Origin: Cytobacillus gottheilii
Lineage (GTDB): Bacteria > Bacillota > Bacilli > Bacillales > Cytobacillaceae
Direction: 5' to 3'
Assembly (NCBI RefSeq): GCF_001636345.1
Contig: NZ_KV440945.1
Coordinates: 1,080,475 to 1,144,474, forward strand
Length of the DNA: 64,000 bases
This document shows positions 18,158-28,095 of this stretch, piece by piece (the stretch's first letter is position 1; every line of letters starts with the position of its first letter). The notes beneath the pieces are model-generated. The model was given only the letters and a program-made list of their open reading frames with translations. It was not told the origin of the DNA and did no database searches. Made by a program: the position numbers and the translations under genes.

Positions 18158-19360
18158 TTGAGTAAAGAGACGACGAAATCGAAAACACTTATTGAACAAA
18201 CTGAAAAATATGGTGCACATAATTATCATCCCCTTCCGATTGTCATAGCAAAAGCAGAAGGTGTATGGGTAGAGGATCCAGAAGGAAATAAATATATGGA
18301 TATGTTAAGCGCTTACTCTGCTGTCAACCAAGGGCATCGCCATCCAAAGATCATTCAGGCCCTAAAAGAGCAGGCAGACCGAGTTACACTTACTTCAAGA
18401 GCATTCCATAATGACCAGCTTGGCCCTTGGTATGAAATGATTTGCGAATTAACAGGCATGGATATGGCTTTACCGATGAATACGGGGGCGGAAGCGGTTG
18501 AGACAGCCGTGAAGGCTGCACGTCGCTGGGCATATGATGTCAAAGGTGTGGCAGAAAACCAAGCTGAAATAATTGCCTGTGTCGGGAATTTTCATGGACG
18601 TACAATGACAGCGGTTTCTCTTTCTTCAGAAGAGGAGTATAAGCGAGGATTCGGACCAATGCTGCCAGGGATTAAATTAGTTCCATATGGTGATCTCGAG
18701 GCGTTACAGGAAGCTATAACAGAAAATACGGCAGCTTTTTTAATCGAACCAATCCAAGGTGAAGCTGGGATCATTATCCCTCCAGAAGGCTTTATGAAAA
18801 AAGCATACGATCTTTGTAAAGAGAAGAATGTTTTATTCATTGCCGATGAGATTCAGGCAGGCTTAGCCAGAACAGGAAAAATGCTTGCATGTGAGTGGGA
18901 AGATATTCAACCGGATATGTATATTCTGGGGAAAGCATTGGGGGGCGGAGTATTCCCAATCTCTTGTGTAACCGCAGGCAAAGAGGTTCTGGGAGTGTTT
19001 AATCCAGGATCACATGGCTCCACTTTTGGTGGTAATCCGATGGCATGTGCAGTGTCCATAGCTTCTATTGATGTTTTGAAAAATGAAAAGCTTGCTGAAC
19101 GGTCTCTTGAGCTTGGCGAGTACTTTATGCAAAAGCTGACTGAAATTAATAACCCAATTATTAAAGAAGTAAGAGGACGAGGTTTGTTTATTGGTGTTGA
19201 GTTAACCGAAGCAGCCCGCCCGTTTTGCGAACAGCTGAAACAAGAAGGATTGCTTTGTAAAGAAACACATGATACAGTCATCCGTTTCGCTCCGCCTCTC
19301 ATTATCAGTAAAGAAGATTTGGACTGGGCGATTGAAAAGGTGAAAAAGGTCCTTTCATAA
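18158..19360 (+). CDS. rocD: Ornithine aminotransferase
   Basis: A 400-residue class III PLP aminotransferase converting ornithine plus 2-oxoglutarate to glutamate-5-semialdehyde plus glutamate in arginine/ornithine catabolism. Lys259 (ILGKALGGG) binds PLP, Asp230 is in IADEIQ, and the substrate region is [12 protein letters not shown]. Very close to B. subtilis RocD (401 residues). TTG start at 18158, 7 nt after GGGAGG; the ORF extends upstream through the SD (MGGM), which is not the start. Flanked on both sides by group II introns. Confidence 0.95.
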   Translation: MSKETTKSKTLIEQTEKYGAHNYHPLPIVIAKAEGVWVEDPEGNKYMDMLSAYSAVNQGHRHPKIIQALKEQADRVTLTSRAFHNDQLGPWYEMICELTGMDMALPMNTGAEAVETAVKAARRWAYDVKGVAENQAEIIACVGNFHGRTMTAVSLSSEEEYKRGFGPMLPGIKLVPYGDLEALQEAITENTAAFLIEPIQGEAGIIIPPEGFMKKAYDLCKEKNVLFIADEIQAGLARTGKMLACEWEDIQPDMYILGKALGGGVFPISCVTAGKEVLGVFNPGSHGSTFGGNPMACAVSIASIDVLKNEKLAERSLELGEYFMQKLTEINNPIIKEVRGRGLFIGVELTEAARPFCEQLKQEGLLCKETHDTVIRFAPPLIISKEDLDWAIEKVKKVLS

Positions 19361-19361
19361 T

Positions 19362-19393
19362 AAAAATCCTTGCCGGCAATGGCAAGGATTTTT
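19362..19393. terminator. Terminator of rocD (originally shared with yuzA), target of intron copy 2
   Basis: Perfect 13-bp stem AAAAATCCTTGCC / GGCAAGGATTTTT, loop GGCAAT. The intron starts 3 nt after the stem. It is symmetric, so it could have served convergent yuzA before the intron separated them. Confidence 0.9.
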
Positions 19394-19396
19394 ATT

Positions 19397-21287
19397 GTGT
19401 GCCCGGCATGGGTGCAGGCTCTAGGGTGCGAGTCCCGAACGGCGAAGGCAGTAGTAGCCGTAGCTTAAGACAAGGATATGCGGGGTGACCCTCCTATCTG
19501 AAGGAAGTCGGCGGCAAACTTCCGCTCTGAGGAACACGAATCTCATATGAGGCTAGATGACATTGGGTGAGTCTGCAATACAAGACAAAGTCCATACTGC
19601 CAAAGGTGTCACATAGTAAATGAGGCGGAGACATGGAAGGAAAGTCTGTACTCTTACCCGGGGAGAACCTGTCGATATGCCGTACTCATGCGGTAAGCCT
19701 ATCCGTGAGGATAAGTTGAACGACAGGCGTCAGCAGAAGCCATAGTACTTATTCGCTTAAGAGGATAAGGAAGGGCTGAACCGGTTATGGAAAATAGGAA
19801 CTAGGCGTATCTTTCCATTCGATGAAACAGAAAACATAGTACCTGTTTAATGAAAGAAACGGTGAATCCGCGGGGGTCATTAAACAGGGTGGAGAATGAA
19901 AAGGACACAAACAGAACACCTATTTACGCGGGAGGTTATATCAATGTTAATGGAACGAATCATGTCACGGGAAAACCTACTTAATGCGATTAAAAGAGTA
20001 GAAAAGAATAAGGGAAAACATGGAGTGGACGAAATGCCCGTCACTGCTCTTCGTGGACATATTATGCTCAACTGGAGCGAACTGCGAAAATCCCTCTTCG
20101 AGGGAACCTATATCCCATCCCCCGTCCGTCGAGTCGAAATCCCGAAACCAGACGGCAAAGGGAAGAGGAAACTGGGAATCCCAACCGTGACAGACCGTTT
20201 CATTCAACAAGCAATCACCCAAGTGCTTACCAGAATGTATGACCCTAGTTTCTCTGAATGTAGCTTCGGCTTTCGCCCTAACAGGCGAGCGCACCAGGCT
20301 GTTAAATTAGCCCAAAGCTATATAGAAGAGGGTTATCGATGGGTAGTCGACATTGACCTTGAAAAGTTCTTTGACAAGGTTAACCACGATAGATTAATGA
20401 GTAAATTAGCCATGAGGATAAAGGATAGTACTCTCCTCAAACTAATAAGACGGTTCTTAACCTCTGGTGTTATGGAAGGCGGACTTGTCAGTCCTAACCT
20501 TGAGGGGACACCGCAAGGTGGACCTTTAAGCCCTTTACTTTCGAATATTGTGTTGGATGAACTGGATAAAGAACTGGAGCGCAGAGGACATCGCTTTGTC
20601 CGCTACGCCGATGATTGTAATATCTATGTGAAATCTAAAAGAGCTGGAGAAAGAGTTATGAAGGCAATGACCCATTTTATCGAGAGGAATCTTAAACTGA
20701 AGGTTAACAAGGATAAAAGTGCTGTAGACCGCCCTTGGAAAAGGAAATTTCTTGGGTTCAGTTTTACAAGTAATCTAAAACCGAAGGTGAGAATATCTCC
20801 CCAATCAGTTAAACGGTTTAAAGATAAAATAAGAAAGCTTACAAGCAGACGAAGGTCAATTGCCATGGAAGATAGGATTCATAACCTTAACCAATATCTA
20901 GTGGGATGGGTTAATTATTATCATTTAGCAGATACCCGTTCAGTAATCGCAAAACTCGAAGGATGGCTTAATCGAAGGTTAAGAATGATTCGATGGAAGG
21001 AATGGAAACTTCCCCAAACGAAGGTCAAGAAACTTATTAAACTAGGTGTTTCGAAAGGGAAAGCATATGAATGGGGAAATACAAGAAAGGCTTATTGGAG
21101 GATATCCAAAAGTCCAATTCTTCATAAAACATTAGGGAAAGCCTACTGGCTTTCCCTTGGGTTAAAAAGTATTTCTGCTAGATATGACTTACAGCGTTCG
21201 ACTTAATCGGAACCGCCGTATACGGAACCGTACGTACGGTGGTGTGAGAGGGATAAATGGAGGTTAATCGCCTCCCCCTATCTCAAT
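19397..21287 (+). mobile_element. Group II intron, bacterial class C, copy 2
   Basis: 1,891 nt, offset exactly 3,280 bp from copy 1. The three differences I find are T/C at 16178/19458, G/T at 16334/19614 and T/A at 17913/21193. Same boundaries GTGTGCCC...TCTCAAT; domain V at about 21213-21242. It lies between the rocD terminator and the yuzA stop codon (4 bp from the intron end), in the sense direction of rocD and antisense to yuzA. Confidence 0.95.
19944..21206 (+). CDS. ltrA: Group II intron reverse transcriptase/maturase, copy 2
   Basis: 420 residues, identical to copy 1 except Leu to Gln near the C-terminus (YDLLRST in copy 1, YDLQRST here). RT domain with YADD at 221-224 and maturase domain intact, no endonuclease domain. 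The near identity suggests that one copy was recently derived from the other or both came from the same source. Confidence 0.94.
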   Translation: MLMERIMSRENLLNAIKRVEKNKGKHGVDEMPVTALRGHIMLNWSELRKSLFEGTYIPSPVRRVEIPKPDGKGKRKLGIPTVTDRFIQQAITQVLTRMYDPSFSECSFGFRPNRRAHQAVKLAQSYIEEGYRWVVDIDLEKFFDKVNHDRLMSKLAMRIKDSTLLKLIRRFLTSGVMEGGLVSPNLEGTPQGGPLSPLLSNIVLDELDKELERRGHRFVRYADDCNIYVKSKRAGERVMKAMTHFIERNLKLKVNKDKSAVDRPWKRKFLGFSFTSNLKPKVRISPQSVKRFKDKIRKLTSRRRSIAMEDRIHNLNQYLVGWVNYYHLADTRSVIAKLEGWLNRRLRMIRWKEWKLPQTKVKKLIKLGVSKGKAYEWGNTRKAYWRISKSPILHKTLGKAYWLSLGLKSISARYDLQRST

Positions 21288-21291
21288 TTTA

Positions 21292-21528
21292 TTATCTATT
21301 GTTTGAATCTGTAACAGGAGCTCTCTCAGCTTCTTCACTCGGTTTAAAGAGCAATCCTAAATTGATTAATCCTGCAATACCAACTAATCCATAGATGATT
21401 CTGGAAAGAGCAGCATTTTGTCCTCCGAAAATGGCAGCCACAAGGTCAAATTGAAAGAAACCGATTAGTCCCCAGTTGATGGCACCGATAATGGTAAGAA
21501 CTAGTGCAATACGTTGAATTGTACTCAT
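21292..21528 (-). CDS. yuzA: DUF378 family membrane protein YuzA
   Basis: A 78-residue protein with two membrane segments (residues 7-26 and 40-60) and the DUF378 signature GAINWGLIGFFQFDLVAAI and GLVGIAGL. Same neighbourhood as yuzA in B. subtilis, next to yugJ. ATG with TAAGGAGG upstream. Function unknown. Its stop codon is 4 bp from intron copy 2, so its transcript has lost direct contact with a terminator. Confidence 0.9.
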   Translation of the reverse strand: MSTIQRIALVLTIIGAINWGLIGFFQFDLVAAIFGGQNAALSRIIYGLVGIAGLINLGLLFKPSEEAERAPVTDSNNR

Positions 21529-21674
21529 GATGTAACCTCCTTATAGGTTTTACATTCTGTAGTTTTTGCTCCATATTCGATATTATGCAATCAAATTAAA
21601 ATAAAAAAGAGATCATAGTTTTTGCATTAACAACTCAGTTTGCATGATAATAAACAATAGAGGAGTTGATATCA

Positions 21675-22838
21675 ATGGATCAATTTACATTTTGGAATCC
21701 AACTAAATTAATATTTGGAAAAGGGGAGCTTCAACAGCTTAAAACAGAAGTTCCGCAATATGGAAAAAGAGTTTTAGTGGTATATGGCGGCGGGAGCATC
21801 AAACGCAATGGTCTGTACGATCAAGTTATGAACCTATTGAATGAATTGGAATGCAGTGTTTTTGAATTATCGGGAGTTGAACCTAATCCCCGTATTTCCA
21901 CCGTCCGCAAGGGTGTAGACATATGCAAGCAGGAAAATATTGATTTATTGCTTGCAGTAGGCGGAGGAAGTGTCATCGATTGCACGAAACTAATCGCTGC
22001 TGGTGCTAAATACGATGGAGATGCTTGGGATTTAGTTATTAAAAAAGCTTTCGCTCAAGACGCACTGCCATTTGGTACTGTTTTGACATTAGCGGCAACT
22101 GGCTCGGAAATGAATGCGGGTTCTGTTATTACAAACTGGGAAACTAATGAAAAATATGGATGGGGCAGTCCAGCTGTATTTCCGAAGTTTTCAATTTTAG
22201 ATCCAGTTCATACATACAGTGTTCCAAAGGATCAAACCATCTATGGAATTGTTGATATGATGTCACATGTATTCGAGCATTATTTCCACTTAACAGAGCA
22301 CACAGAGTTCCAGGATCGTATGTGTGAATCATTATTATTAACGGTTATGGAAACAGCGCCGAAGCTGCTTCAGGATTTAGAAAATTATGAGCATCGAGCG
22401 ACCATTTTATACTGCGGAACAATGGCTTTAAATGGAATGTTATCTATGGGCTACCGCGGTGACTGGGCTACTCATAATATTGAGCATGCTGTTTCAGCTG
22501 TTCATGATATACCGCACGGGGGCGGTCTTGCTATCCTTTTCCCTAATTGGATGAAGCATAATTTGCATGTAAAGCCAGAACGCTTTAAAAAGCTAGCTGT
22601 TCGTGTATTTGGCGTAGATCCAGAAGGGAAATCAGATGAAGAGGCAGCGCTTGAGGGAATTGCAAAACTAAGAGATTTCTGGAACAGCATTGGAGCACCT
22701 GCGACGTTAGCTGATTACAATATTGATGAATCAAGCATTGAAGTGATGGCGGATAAAGCGGTTATCAATGGAGAATTCGGCAATTTTGCAAAACTGAATA
22801 AAGAGGATGTTATGGCTATTTATAGGGCTTCTTTATAA
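21675..22838 (+). CDS. yugJ: Iron-containing (type III) alcohol dehydrogenase, butanol dehydrogenase-like
   Basis: A 387-residue NAD(P)H-dependent Fe-ADH. Coenzyme motif [11 protein letters not shown]; iron ligands expected at Asp in GIVDMMSHV, His in MMSHVFEHY, His in VHDIPHGGG and His in [10 protein letters not shown]. Matches B. subtilis YugJ/YugK and clostridial BdhA. ATG 21675 with GAGGAG upstream (the TTG at 21666 overlaps that site). Physiological substrate unproven. Confidence 0.92.
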   Translation: MDQFTFWNPTKLIFGKGELQQLKTEVPQYGKRVLVVYGGGSIKRNGLYDQVMNLLNELECSVFELSGVEPNPRISTVRKGVDICKQENIDLLLAVGGGSVIDCTKLIAAGAKYDGDAWDLVIKKAFAQDALPFGTVLTLAATGSEMNAGSVITNWETNEKYGWGSPAVFPKFSILDPVHTYSVPKDQTIYGIVDMMSHVFEHYFHLTEHTEFQDRMCESLLLTVMETAPKLLQDLENYEHRATILYCGTMALNGMLSMGYRGDWATHNIEHAVSAVHDIPHGGGLAILFPNWMKHNLHVKPERFKKLAVRVFGVDPEGKSDEEAALEGIAKLRDFWNSIGAPATLADYNIDESSIEVMADKAVINGEFGNFAKLNKEDVMAIYRASL

Positions 22839-22845
22839 ATGGAAA

Positions 22846-22879
22846 CCTGGAGCTGACAAGCTCCAGGCTTTCTATTTTT
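22846..22879 (+). terminator. Rho-independent terminator after yugJ
   Basis: Stem CCTGGAGCT / AGCTCCAGG, tetraloop GACA, then CTTTCTATTTTT. Confidence 0.85.
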
Positions 22880-23033
22880 CTAAAAACTTTATTCATAAAT
22901 GCAAATACACCTCAAGTTTGAAAATATGTAAAAATGATTACGTTTTCAAGATGGGTTGTTTCTTGATTAAGTTTAAGCATTTCGATAAAGTGATATTGAG
23001 TACGGATAATATAAATACTTAGGAGGTTTCGCT

Positions 23034-24380
23034 ATGACCCATATCCAATTTGATTATTCAAAAGCACTCAGCTTTTTTGGCGAGCACGAACTTACATACT
23101 TACAGGATGCGGTAAAGGTTGCCCACCATTCTTTACACGAAAAAACAGGAGCAGGAAACGACTATCTAGGCTGGATTGATCTGCCCGTAGATTATGATAA
23201 AGAAGAATTTGCACGTATCCAAAAATCTGCAGAAAAAATCAAAAGTGATTCTGATGTTTTAATCGTCATCGGAATCGGCGGTTCATATCTTGGTGCACGT
23301 GCAGCGATTGAAATGCTTCAGCACAGTTTTTATAATGCACTATCTGCTGAACAAAGAAAGACTCCACAAATCATCTTTGCCGGGAACAACATCAGTTCTT
23401 CTTATATGAAAGACCTTATGGACCTTCTAGAAGGGAAGGATTTCTCGGTTAATGTTATTTCTAAATCCGGTACAACGACTGAACCTGCAATTGCTTTCCG
23501 TATCTTCCGCAAAATGCTAGAAGAGAAATACGGCAAAGAAGGTGCGCGGGAACGAATCTATGCTACGACTGACAAGGCAAGAGGAGCACTTAAAACACTA
23601 GCTGCTGAAGAGGGGTATGAATCATTTATTATTCCTGACGATGTAGGCGGAAGATATTCTGTTCTTACGGCTGTTGGTCTTCTTCCAATTGCAGCTGCAG
23701 GCGTTAATATCGAAGAGATGATGAAAGGTGCAGCTGAGGCGCGCGGTGACTTTGGCACATCTGAATTAGGAGAGAATGCAGCTTACCAATATGCGGCTGT
23801 CCGTAATGTTCTCTATAATAAAGGAAAAACGATTGAAATGCTTATCAATTACGAGCCAGGGCTTCAATACTTCTCTGAGTGGTGGAAGCAGCTATTTGGT
23901 GAGAGTGAAGGAAAAGACCAAAAAGGAATTTTCCCGGCTTCTGCAAACTTCTCAACAGATCTTCACTCACTTGGACAATATGTTCAAGAAGGAAGAAGAG
24001 ATTTGTTTGAAACGATTATTAAAGTGGACGAGCCACGTCATGAGTTGACTATTGAGGAAGCTGAATCCGATCTTGATGGCTTAAACTACTTAGCTGGAAA
24101 ATCAGTTGACTTTGTCAATGACAAGGCTTTCCAGGGTACACTTCTTGCTCATACTGACGGTGGAGTGCCAAACTTAATTGTAACCATTCCTAAAATGGAT
24201 GCTTATACATTCGGATATCTTGCTTACTTCTTTGAAAAAGCATGTGCGATGAGCGGATATTTACTTGGTGTCAATCCGTTCGATCAGCCTGGTGTTGAAG
24301 CGTATAAGGTGAATATGTTTGCGCTGCTTGGAAAACCTGGCTTTGAAGAGAAAAAAGCTGAACTTGAAAAAAGACTGTAA
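23034..24380 (+). CDS. pgi: Glucose-6-phosphate isomerase
   Basis: A 448-residue PGI with two SIS-type sugar isomerase domains. It interconverts glucose-6-P and fructose-6-P in the cytoplasm. Motifs: [50 protein letters not shown] and [21 protein letters not shown] precedes the ATG. Length agrees with B. subtilis Pgi (450). The order yugJ-pgi-yugN-yugO is as in B. subtilis. Confidence 0.97.
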   Translation: MTHIQFDYSKALSFFGEHELTYLQDAVKVAHHSLHEKTGAGNDYLGWIDLPVDYDKEEFARIQKSAEKIKSDSDVLIVIGIGGSYLGARAAIEMLQHSFYNALSAEQRKTPQIIFAGNNISSSYMKDLMDLLEGKDFSVNVISKSGTTTEPAIAFRIFRKMLEEKYGKEGARERIYATTDKARGALKTLAAEEGYESFIIPDDVGGRYSVLTAVGLLPIAAAGVNIEEMMKGAAEARGDFGTSELGENAAYQYAAVRNVLYNKGKTIEMLINYEPGLQYFSEWWKQLFGESEGKDQKGIFPASANFSTDLHSLGQYVQEGRRDLFETIIKVDEPRHELTIEEAESDLDGLNYLAGKSVDFVNDKAFQGTLLAHTDGGVPNLIVTIPKMDAYTFGYLAYFFEKACAMSGYLLGVNPFDQPGVEAYKVNMFALLGKPGFEEKKAELEKRL

Positions 24381-24599
24381 AGAAGAAATGGAGGGAGTGC
24401 CGATCAGGTGCTTCTTCTTTTTTTATCCTCATGGTATAGAACGGCTGGTAGTACTGCTGCTAACCTGGAAAGAAAGCATAAGTGAAATTAAGTCCATTCG
24501 TTCGCCTTTTGGACTGCATCAGCAAGTTTTCTTTACTCATGATTTGTGCCCTTTTTGTAAAAGCTAAAAGTAAATCATAAACAAAGGGGCTATGACAAA

Positions 24600-25010
24600 A
24601 TGGTTGAAATACCTTCAAAGGTTAAGGGAGCACATTTTAATCTATACAAACTAGAGCAGCAGTTAGAGCCAATGGGCTATATGATCGGAGGCAATTGGGA
24701 TTATGATCATGGCTACTTTGATTATAAAATGGATGCTGAAAACAAAGGGTACCATTTTTTGCGCATTCCCATTAAAGCCATTGATGGCCAGCTTGATTCG
24801 CGAAATTGCACTGTTGAATGCGGCAATCCGTTTATCCTGTCGCACATCTATCAAATCGGTTTAGATGATCATGCATACACATCAAATTTCACTGCATCAT
24901 TTGACCAGTTTTCAGAGCCAGTGGATAAAGATGGAATGGTGCCGGATGAATATGTAGTTGCAGGAAAAGCACTTGTACAGGAGCTGGAATCGAATCTATT
25001 GCCAGATTAA
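24600..25010 (+). CDS. yugN: YugN-like family protein
   Basis: A 136-residue cytoplasmic protein of the YugN-like family (fold resembling a duplicated small beta domain). Seen: NWDYDHGYFDYKMD, LRIPIKAIDGQL and PVDKDGMVPDEYV. AAAGGGG precedes the ATG. Its stop codon overlaps the stop of convergent yugO by three bases. Function unknown. Confidence 0.88.
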   Translation: MVEIPSKVKGAHFNLYKLEQQLEPMGYMIGGNWDYDHGYFDYKMDAENKGYHFLRIPIKAIDGQLDSRNCTVECGNPFILSHIYQIGLDDHAYTSNFTASFDQFSEPVDKDGMVPDEYVVAGKALVQELESNLLPD

Positions 25011-25999
25011 TTCATGATGACAATGAGCTGATCTTCACCTGCGACGATAAAAGGATGGGGAGGATTTACAATGGTTTCTTCTCCCCTTTTTATCCCTAAT
25101 AGTAAAATCCCTTCAACGATAAACATCTGACTTAAGTGTTGAAATGACTGATTAATGATTTCCTCTGATGCAGGCTGAAAGGTTAATTTTCGCTTATCAA
25201 GCTGATTCAGCAATCCTAAGAATGAGTTAACCAGTTCCTGAGAGGTGATGCTGTTGATCATAACAAAGCTTGTTAACAAGTTAGTTTGAATGATTTCATC
25301 CGCACCTGCTCTTCTGGCATTCTCAGATTGTTCAGCTGTAAGGATTTCAACAATACAAGGAAGCTTGGGGTTTAATCCCTTTACAGCTAGAAGTGTCAAA
25401 ATTGAGTTCATGTCTGCATGTAATTCATTTTTATTTTGATCTGCTGTAATAATGACCTTTCGGGCAGAATGGATATTTGCCTTCAATAATACATCGTCAC
25501 GATTAGCGCGCCCTTGTATGAAGTGGAGATTCTTATGCGGTAAAGGATTATATTCGAGAGTTTCATCAATCAGCGTGACATAATGATTTGATTTACTGCT
25601 GCAAATCGTATTTAAAATTTCCCGAGACCGTTCATTCCAGCCAATCACAATAATATGGTCAGCTCCTTTATAAGCAACTTTCCCTTCTAGAAAATCATTT
25701 TGCCTTGTTACAGCTGCAGTTGTTAAAGCAACAAAATAACTCGCCAGAAAACCAGCCCCAGTCATAATTAAAACAACTCCAGTAAAACGGCCAAGAGCAG
25801 TTTCAGGCACAAAGTCTCCATATCCGACGGTAGATGCTGTAATGATCGCCCACCAGATTCCATCGGCTAATTTGGGAAAGTTATGAGGTTCAATTATGTG
25901 AACTAACCAGCCAAAAATAAAAATAGCTAAGAGTGCAATAGTTAAAATTCGAAGAACAAGCGGTAAACGGATAAATCTAGACATTAAAAAATGCGGCAT
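25007..25999 (-). CDS. yugO: Potassium channel with RCK (TrkA-N) domain
   Basis: About 330 residues: two transmembrane helices around a pore loop with filter TVGYGD (57-62), then an RCK domain from about residue 113 (DHIIVIGWNERSREIL, Rossmann fold) and a TrkA-C-like end. Like MthK and B. subtilis YugO, which mediates K+ efflux for electrical signalling in biofilms. ATG 25999 has AAGGGGTG 10 nt upstream; the longer frame to 26068 lacks a site. Overlaps the end of yugN tail to tail. Confidence 0.9.
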   Translation of the reverse strand: MPHFLMSRFIRLPLVLRILTIALLAIFIFGWLVHIIEPHNFPKLADGIWWAIITASTVGYGDFVPETALGRFTGVVLIMTGAGFLASYFVALTTAAVTRQNDFLEGKVAYKGADHIIVIGWNERSREILNTICSSKSNHYVTLIDETLEYNPLPHKNLHFIQGRANRDDVLLKANIHSARKVIITADQNKNELHADMNSILTLLAVKGLNPKLPCIVEILTAEQSENARRAGADEIIQTNLLTSFVMINSITSQELVNSFLGLLNQLDKRKLTFQPASEEIINQSFQHLSQMFIVEGILLLGIKRGEETIVNPPHPFIVAGEDQLIVIMN

Positions 26000-26131
26000 A
26001 AAATAAAAACACCCCTTGAAGTAGTGTGCTGTACTAATTCCATTATGGACATGTTTTATAGGTTTCATAAGGGGTGTATATGAACGCTCCGAGGTTAAGG
26101 GGGCTGGGGAGAAAATGTGAATAATCTATAT

Positions 26132-26278
26132 TTATATTAAATAATCCAGAGCTTTAATTAGCAATTTTATATCGGTTAGAATTTGCTGTTTTACCTCTTT
26201 AATTTCACATCTTTTATATTCCCAAGTCATCAAGGACAATTGTTTCGTCAAGATAAGCTGTTCAAATTCTTTCGTCAT
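26132..26278 (-). CDS. Short 48-residue helical protein, unlisted small ORF
   Basis: Starts at the third of three consecutive ATGs (26284, 26281, 26278), the third being 7 nt after AAGGAG. It reads MTKEFEQLILTKQLSLMTWE and continues in a heptad-like pattern of Leu/Ile with Lys/Glu to KALDYLI and TAA. A good ribosome binding site and coherent helix-forming composition support it. No family recognised; no membrane segment. Co-directional with yugO, about 130 bp upstream of it. Confidence 0.55.
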   Translation of the reverse strand: MTKEFEQLILTKQLSLMTWEYKRCEIKEVKQQILTDIKLLIKALDYLI

Positions 26279-26445
26279 CATCATGCTCCTTACGATTTGA
26301 GATCAATGATTATATACCCAAGTTATCGCAATTTAAAACCACCATATGGTTCCTTTGGCATACTGCTAGGTTAAAGCAGACCATTTGAAATATAAACTTG
26401 ATTTTGAAATAATGAACAGTATCTCATAAAGAAGGGAATGTGGTT

Positions 26446-27093
26446 ATGAACGTTTTAGTTGTAGGAGCACACGGACAAATTGGACAATTCGTTGTGAAGA
26501 AGCTAGCAGAACATCCCAACTTTTCAGTGAAAGCTATGGTTAGAAAAGAAGAGCAGAAAGAAGAGCTGAGCAAGCTAGGGGCAGAACCTGTCCTTGCCAG
26601 TCTGCATGGCAGTGTCGAACATATTGCGGACGCAGCAGAAGGCTGTGATGCCATCGTATTTACAGCTGGGTCAGGTGGACAAACAGGCTTCGATCAAACA
26701 TTGCTCATTGATTTGGATGGAGCTGTGAAAACAATCGAAGCGGCTGAAAAGGCCGGCATTAAACGTTTTATCATGGTGAGTGCACTGCAGGCTCATAATC
26801 GCGAGAATTGGAATGAACAGATAAAGCCTTATTACGTTGCGAAGTATTACGCAGATAAGCATTTGGAGGCGAGCGGGCTGGACTATACAATTATTCGTCC
26901 TGGCGGGCTTACAAATGAGGAGGCCACAGGGAAAATCACGGCTGCGGAAAATATTCATGGAGGAATGATTCCTCGAGAGGATGTCGCGTCTGTCATTGTG
27001 GCAGCCTTAGAGAAGAATCAATTGATTAAGCGTTCTTTTGATTTGATTAGCGGTGTAGATACGATTGAGGATGCGCTGAATAATATCGGTTAA
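26446..27093 (+). CDS. yhfK: NAD(P)-binding SDR-family protein (YhfK-like)
   Basis: A 215-residue atypical short-chain dehydrogenase (NAD(P)H-binding, SDR_a5). N-terminal Rossmann motif VVGAHGQIGQFVVKKL; downstream MVSALQAHNRENW, YYVAKYYADKHLEASGLDYTIIRPGGL with Tyr-x3-Lys-type residues. Homologous to B. subtilis YhfK. ATG 26446 is 8 nt after GAAGGGA. Substrate unknown. Confidence 0.85.
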   Translation: MNVLVVGAHGQIGQFVVKKLAEHPNFSVKAMVRKEEQKEELSKLGAEPVLASLHGSVEHIADAAEGCDAIVFTAGSGGQTGFDQTLLIDLDGAVKTIEAAEKAGIKRFIMVSALQAHNRENWNEQIKPYYVAKYYADKHLEASGLDYTIIRPGGLTNEEATGKITAAENIHGGMIPREDVASVIVAALEKNQLIKRSFDLISGVDTIEDALNNIG

Positions 27094-27098
27094 ATGGC

Positions 27099-27142
27099 AA
27101 AACGCAGGTGATCCAATTTGGTATGGATAGCCTGCGTTTTGG
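27099..27142. terminator. Bidirectional terminator
   Basis: Stem AAAACGCAGG / CCTGCGTTTT with a 22-nt loop, between convergent genes. Confidence 0.75.
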
Positions 27143-27186
27143 TTTGTGAACTTTTTTATAATCTATATACTAATGCATGGCGATTC

Positions 27187-27978
27187 TTACCCTTGATCCT
27201 CTTCATCCAAATAAGGTTTATTAACATAAAAGTACATCCAGCCCATCAGAAGACTTCCTCCAATTAAGTTTCCGATCGTAACAGGAACAAGATTATGAAT
27301 GATGCCACTAAAAGAAATGGTTCCAGGATGATCTAATACCATGGCAATCGCAAATGTGCACATATTGGCAATGCTATGTTCATAACCAGAAATAAAGAAA
27401 CAAAAAACAAAGAGAACCATGACAAATAGCTTTGCTCCATCACCCTTTAATGTCATTGGTATAAAAAATGCTAAACAAACAAGCCAGTTACATAAGATCC
27501 CCCGGAAAAATAACTCTAAAGTCGGAGCTGTCATTTTGTGCTCCACTACACTTAGCAGAAATTGATTTACGCTTGCATCAGAGAAAAGCTGGGTGGTGTA
27601 AATGAGCAGTGCAAATACAATGGCACCGATTATATTGCCGGCATAACTAAGTGTCCAGAGTTTCACTACACTGCTCCACTGCATTTTCTTGCGGAGTGCA
27701 GCAAACGTATAATAGAATGTATTTCCAGTAAAGAGATCTCCGCCTCCATAAGCAATTAATATAATTGCAGCACCAAATGTAAAAGCAGCCATTGGATATG
27801 CTGCAGGAGAGTGAACATTGTAAAAATACCCGCCAGATTTAAAGGCAACAATGACTCCGAAGCCAATAAACATACTGGCTAGCGCCGCTCTTAAAATATA
27901 GTGAAGCACACTGGTTTGATATATTTTATATTTTTTCAGTGCCAGTTTTTCAACCTCTAATAAGGGTTTTACTTCCAA
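27187..27978 (-). CDS. Formate/nitrite transporter family protein
   Basis: A 263-residue six-helix FNT channel (FocA/NirC family, pentameric). Seen: SMFIGFGVIVAF, GGGDLFTGNTFYY, FFRGILCNWLVCLA and FFISGYEHSIANM with the conserved His. Conducts formate, nitrite or related small anions. TTG start with AGGAGG 8 nt upstream. Single gene; the transported ion cannot be told from sequence. Confidence 0.9.
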   Translation of the reverse strand: MEVKPLLEVEKLALKKYKIYQTSVLHYILRAALASMFIGFGVIVAFKSGGYFYNVHSPAAYPMAAFTFGAAIILIAYGGGDLFTGNTFYYTFAALRKKMQWSSVVKLWTLSYAGNIIGAIVFALLIYTTQLFSDASVNQFLLSVVEHKMTAPTLELFFRGILCNWLVCLAFFIPMTLKGDGAKLFVMVLFVFCFFISGYEHSIANMCTFAIAMVLDHPGTISFSGIIHNLVPVTIGNLIGGSLLMGWMYFYVNKPYLDEEDQG

Positions 27979-28095
27979 TCAACTCTCCTCCTGCTGTATT
28001 CTTTTACTAGTTTTCCAGGAAGTGAAAAAAGTATGTGAAGGATTCTTTTTAGAAAGATACCAATAACTCCTTTACCCTAAAACAATAGAGCTAAC

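Noticed and set aside
24388..24567. 59-codon frame between pgi and yugN (MEGVPIRCFFFFYPHG...)
   Set aside because: No proper SD spacing and it begins within a possible terminator (AAAGAAGAA / TTCTTCTTT) of pgi.
26183..26374. 63-codon plus-strand ORF
   Set aside because: Antisense to the better supported 48-residue minus-strand ORF and without an SD.
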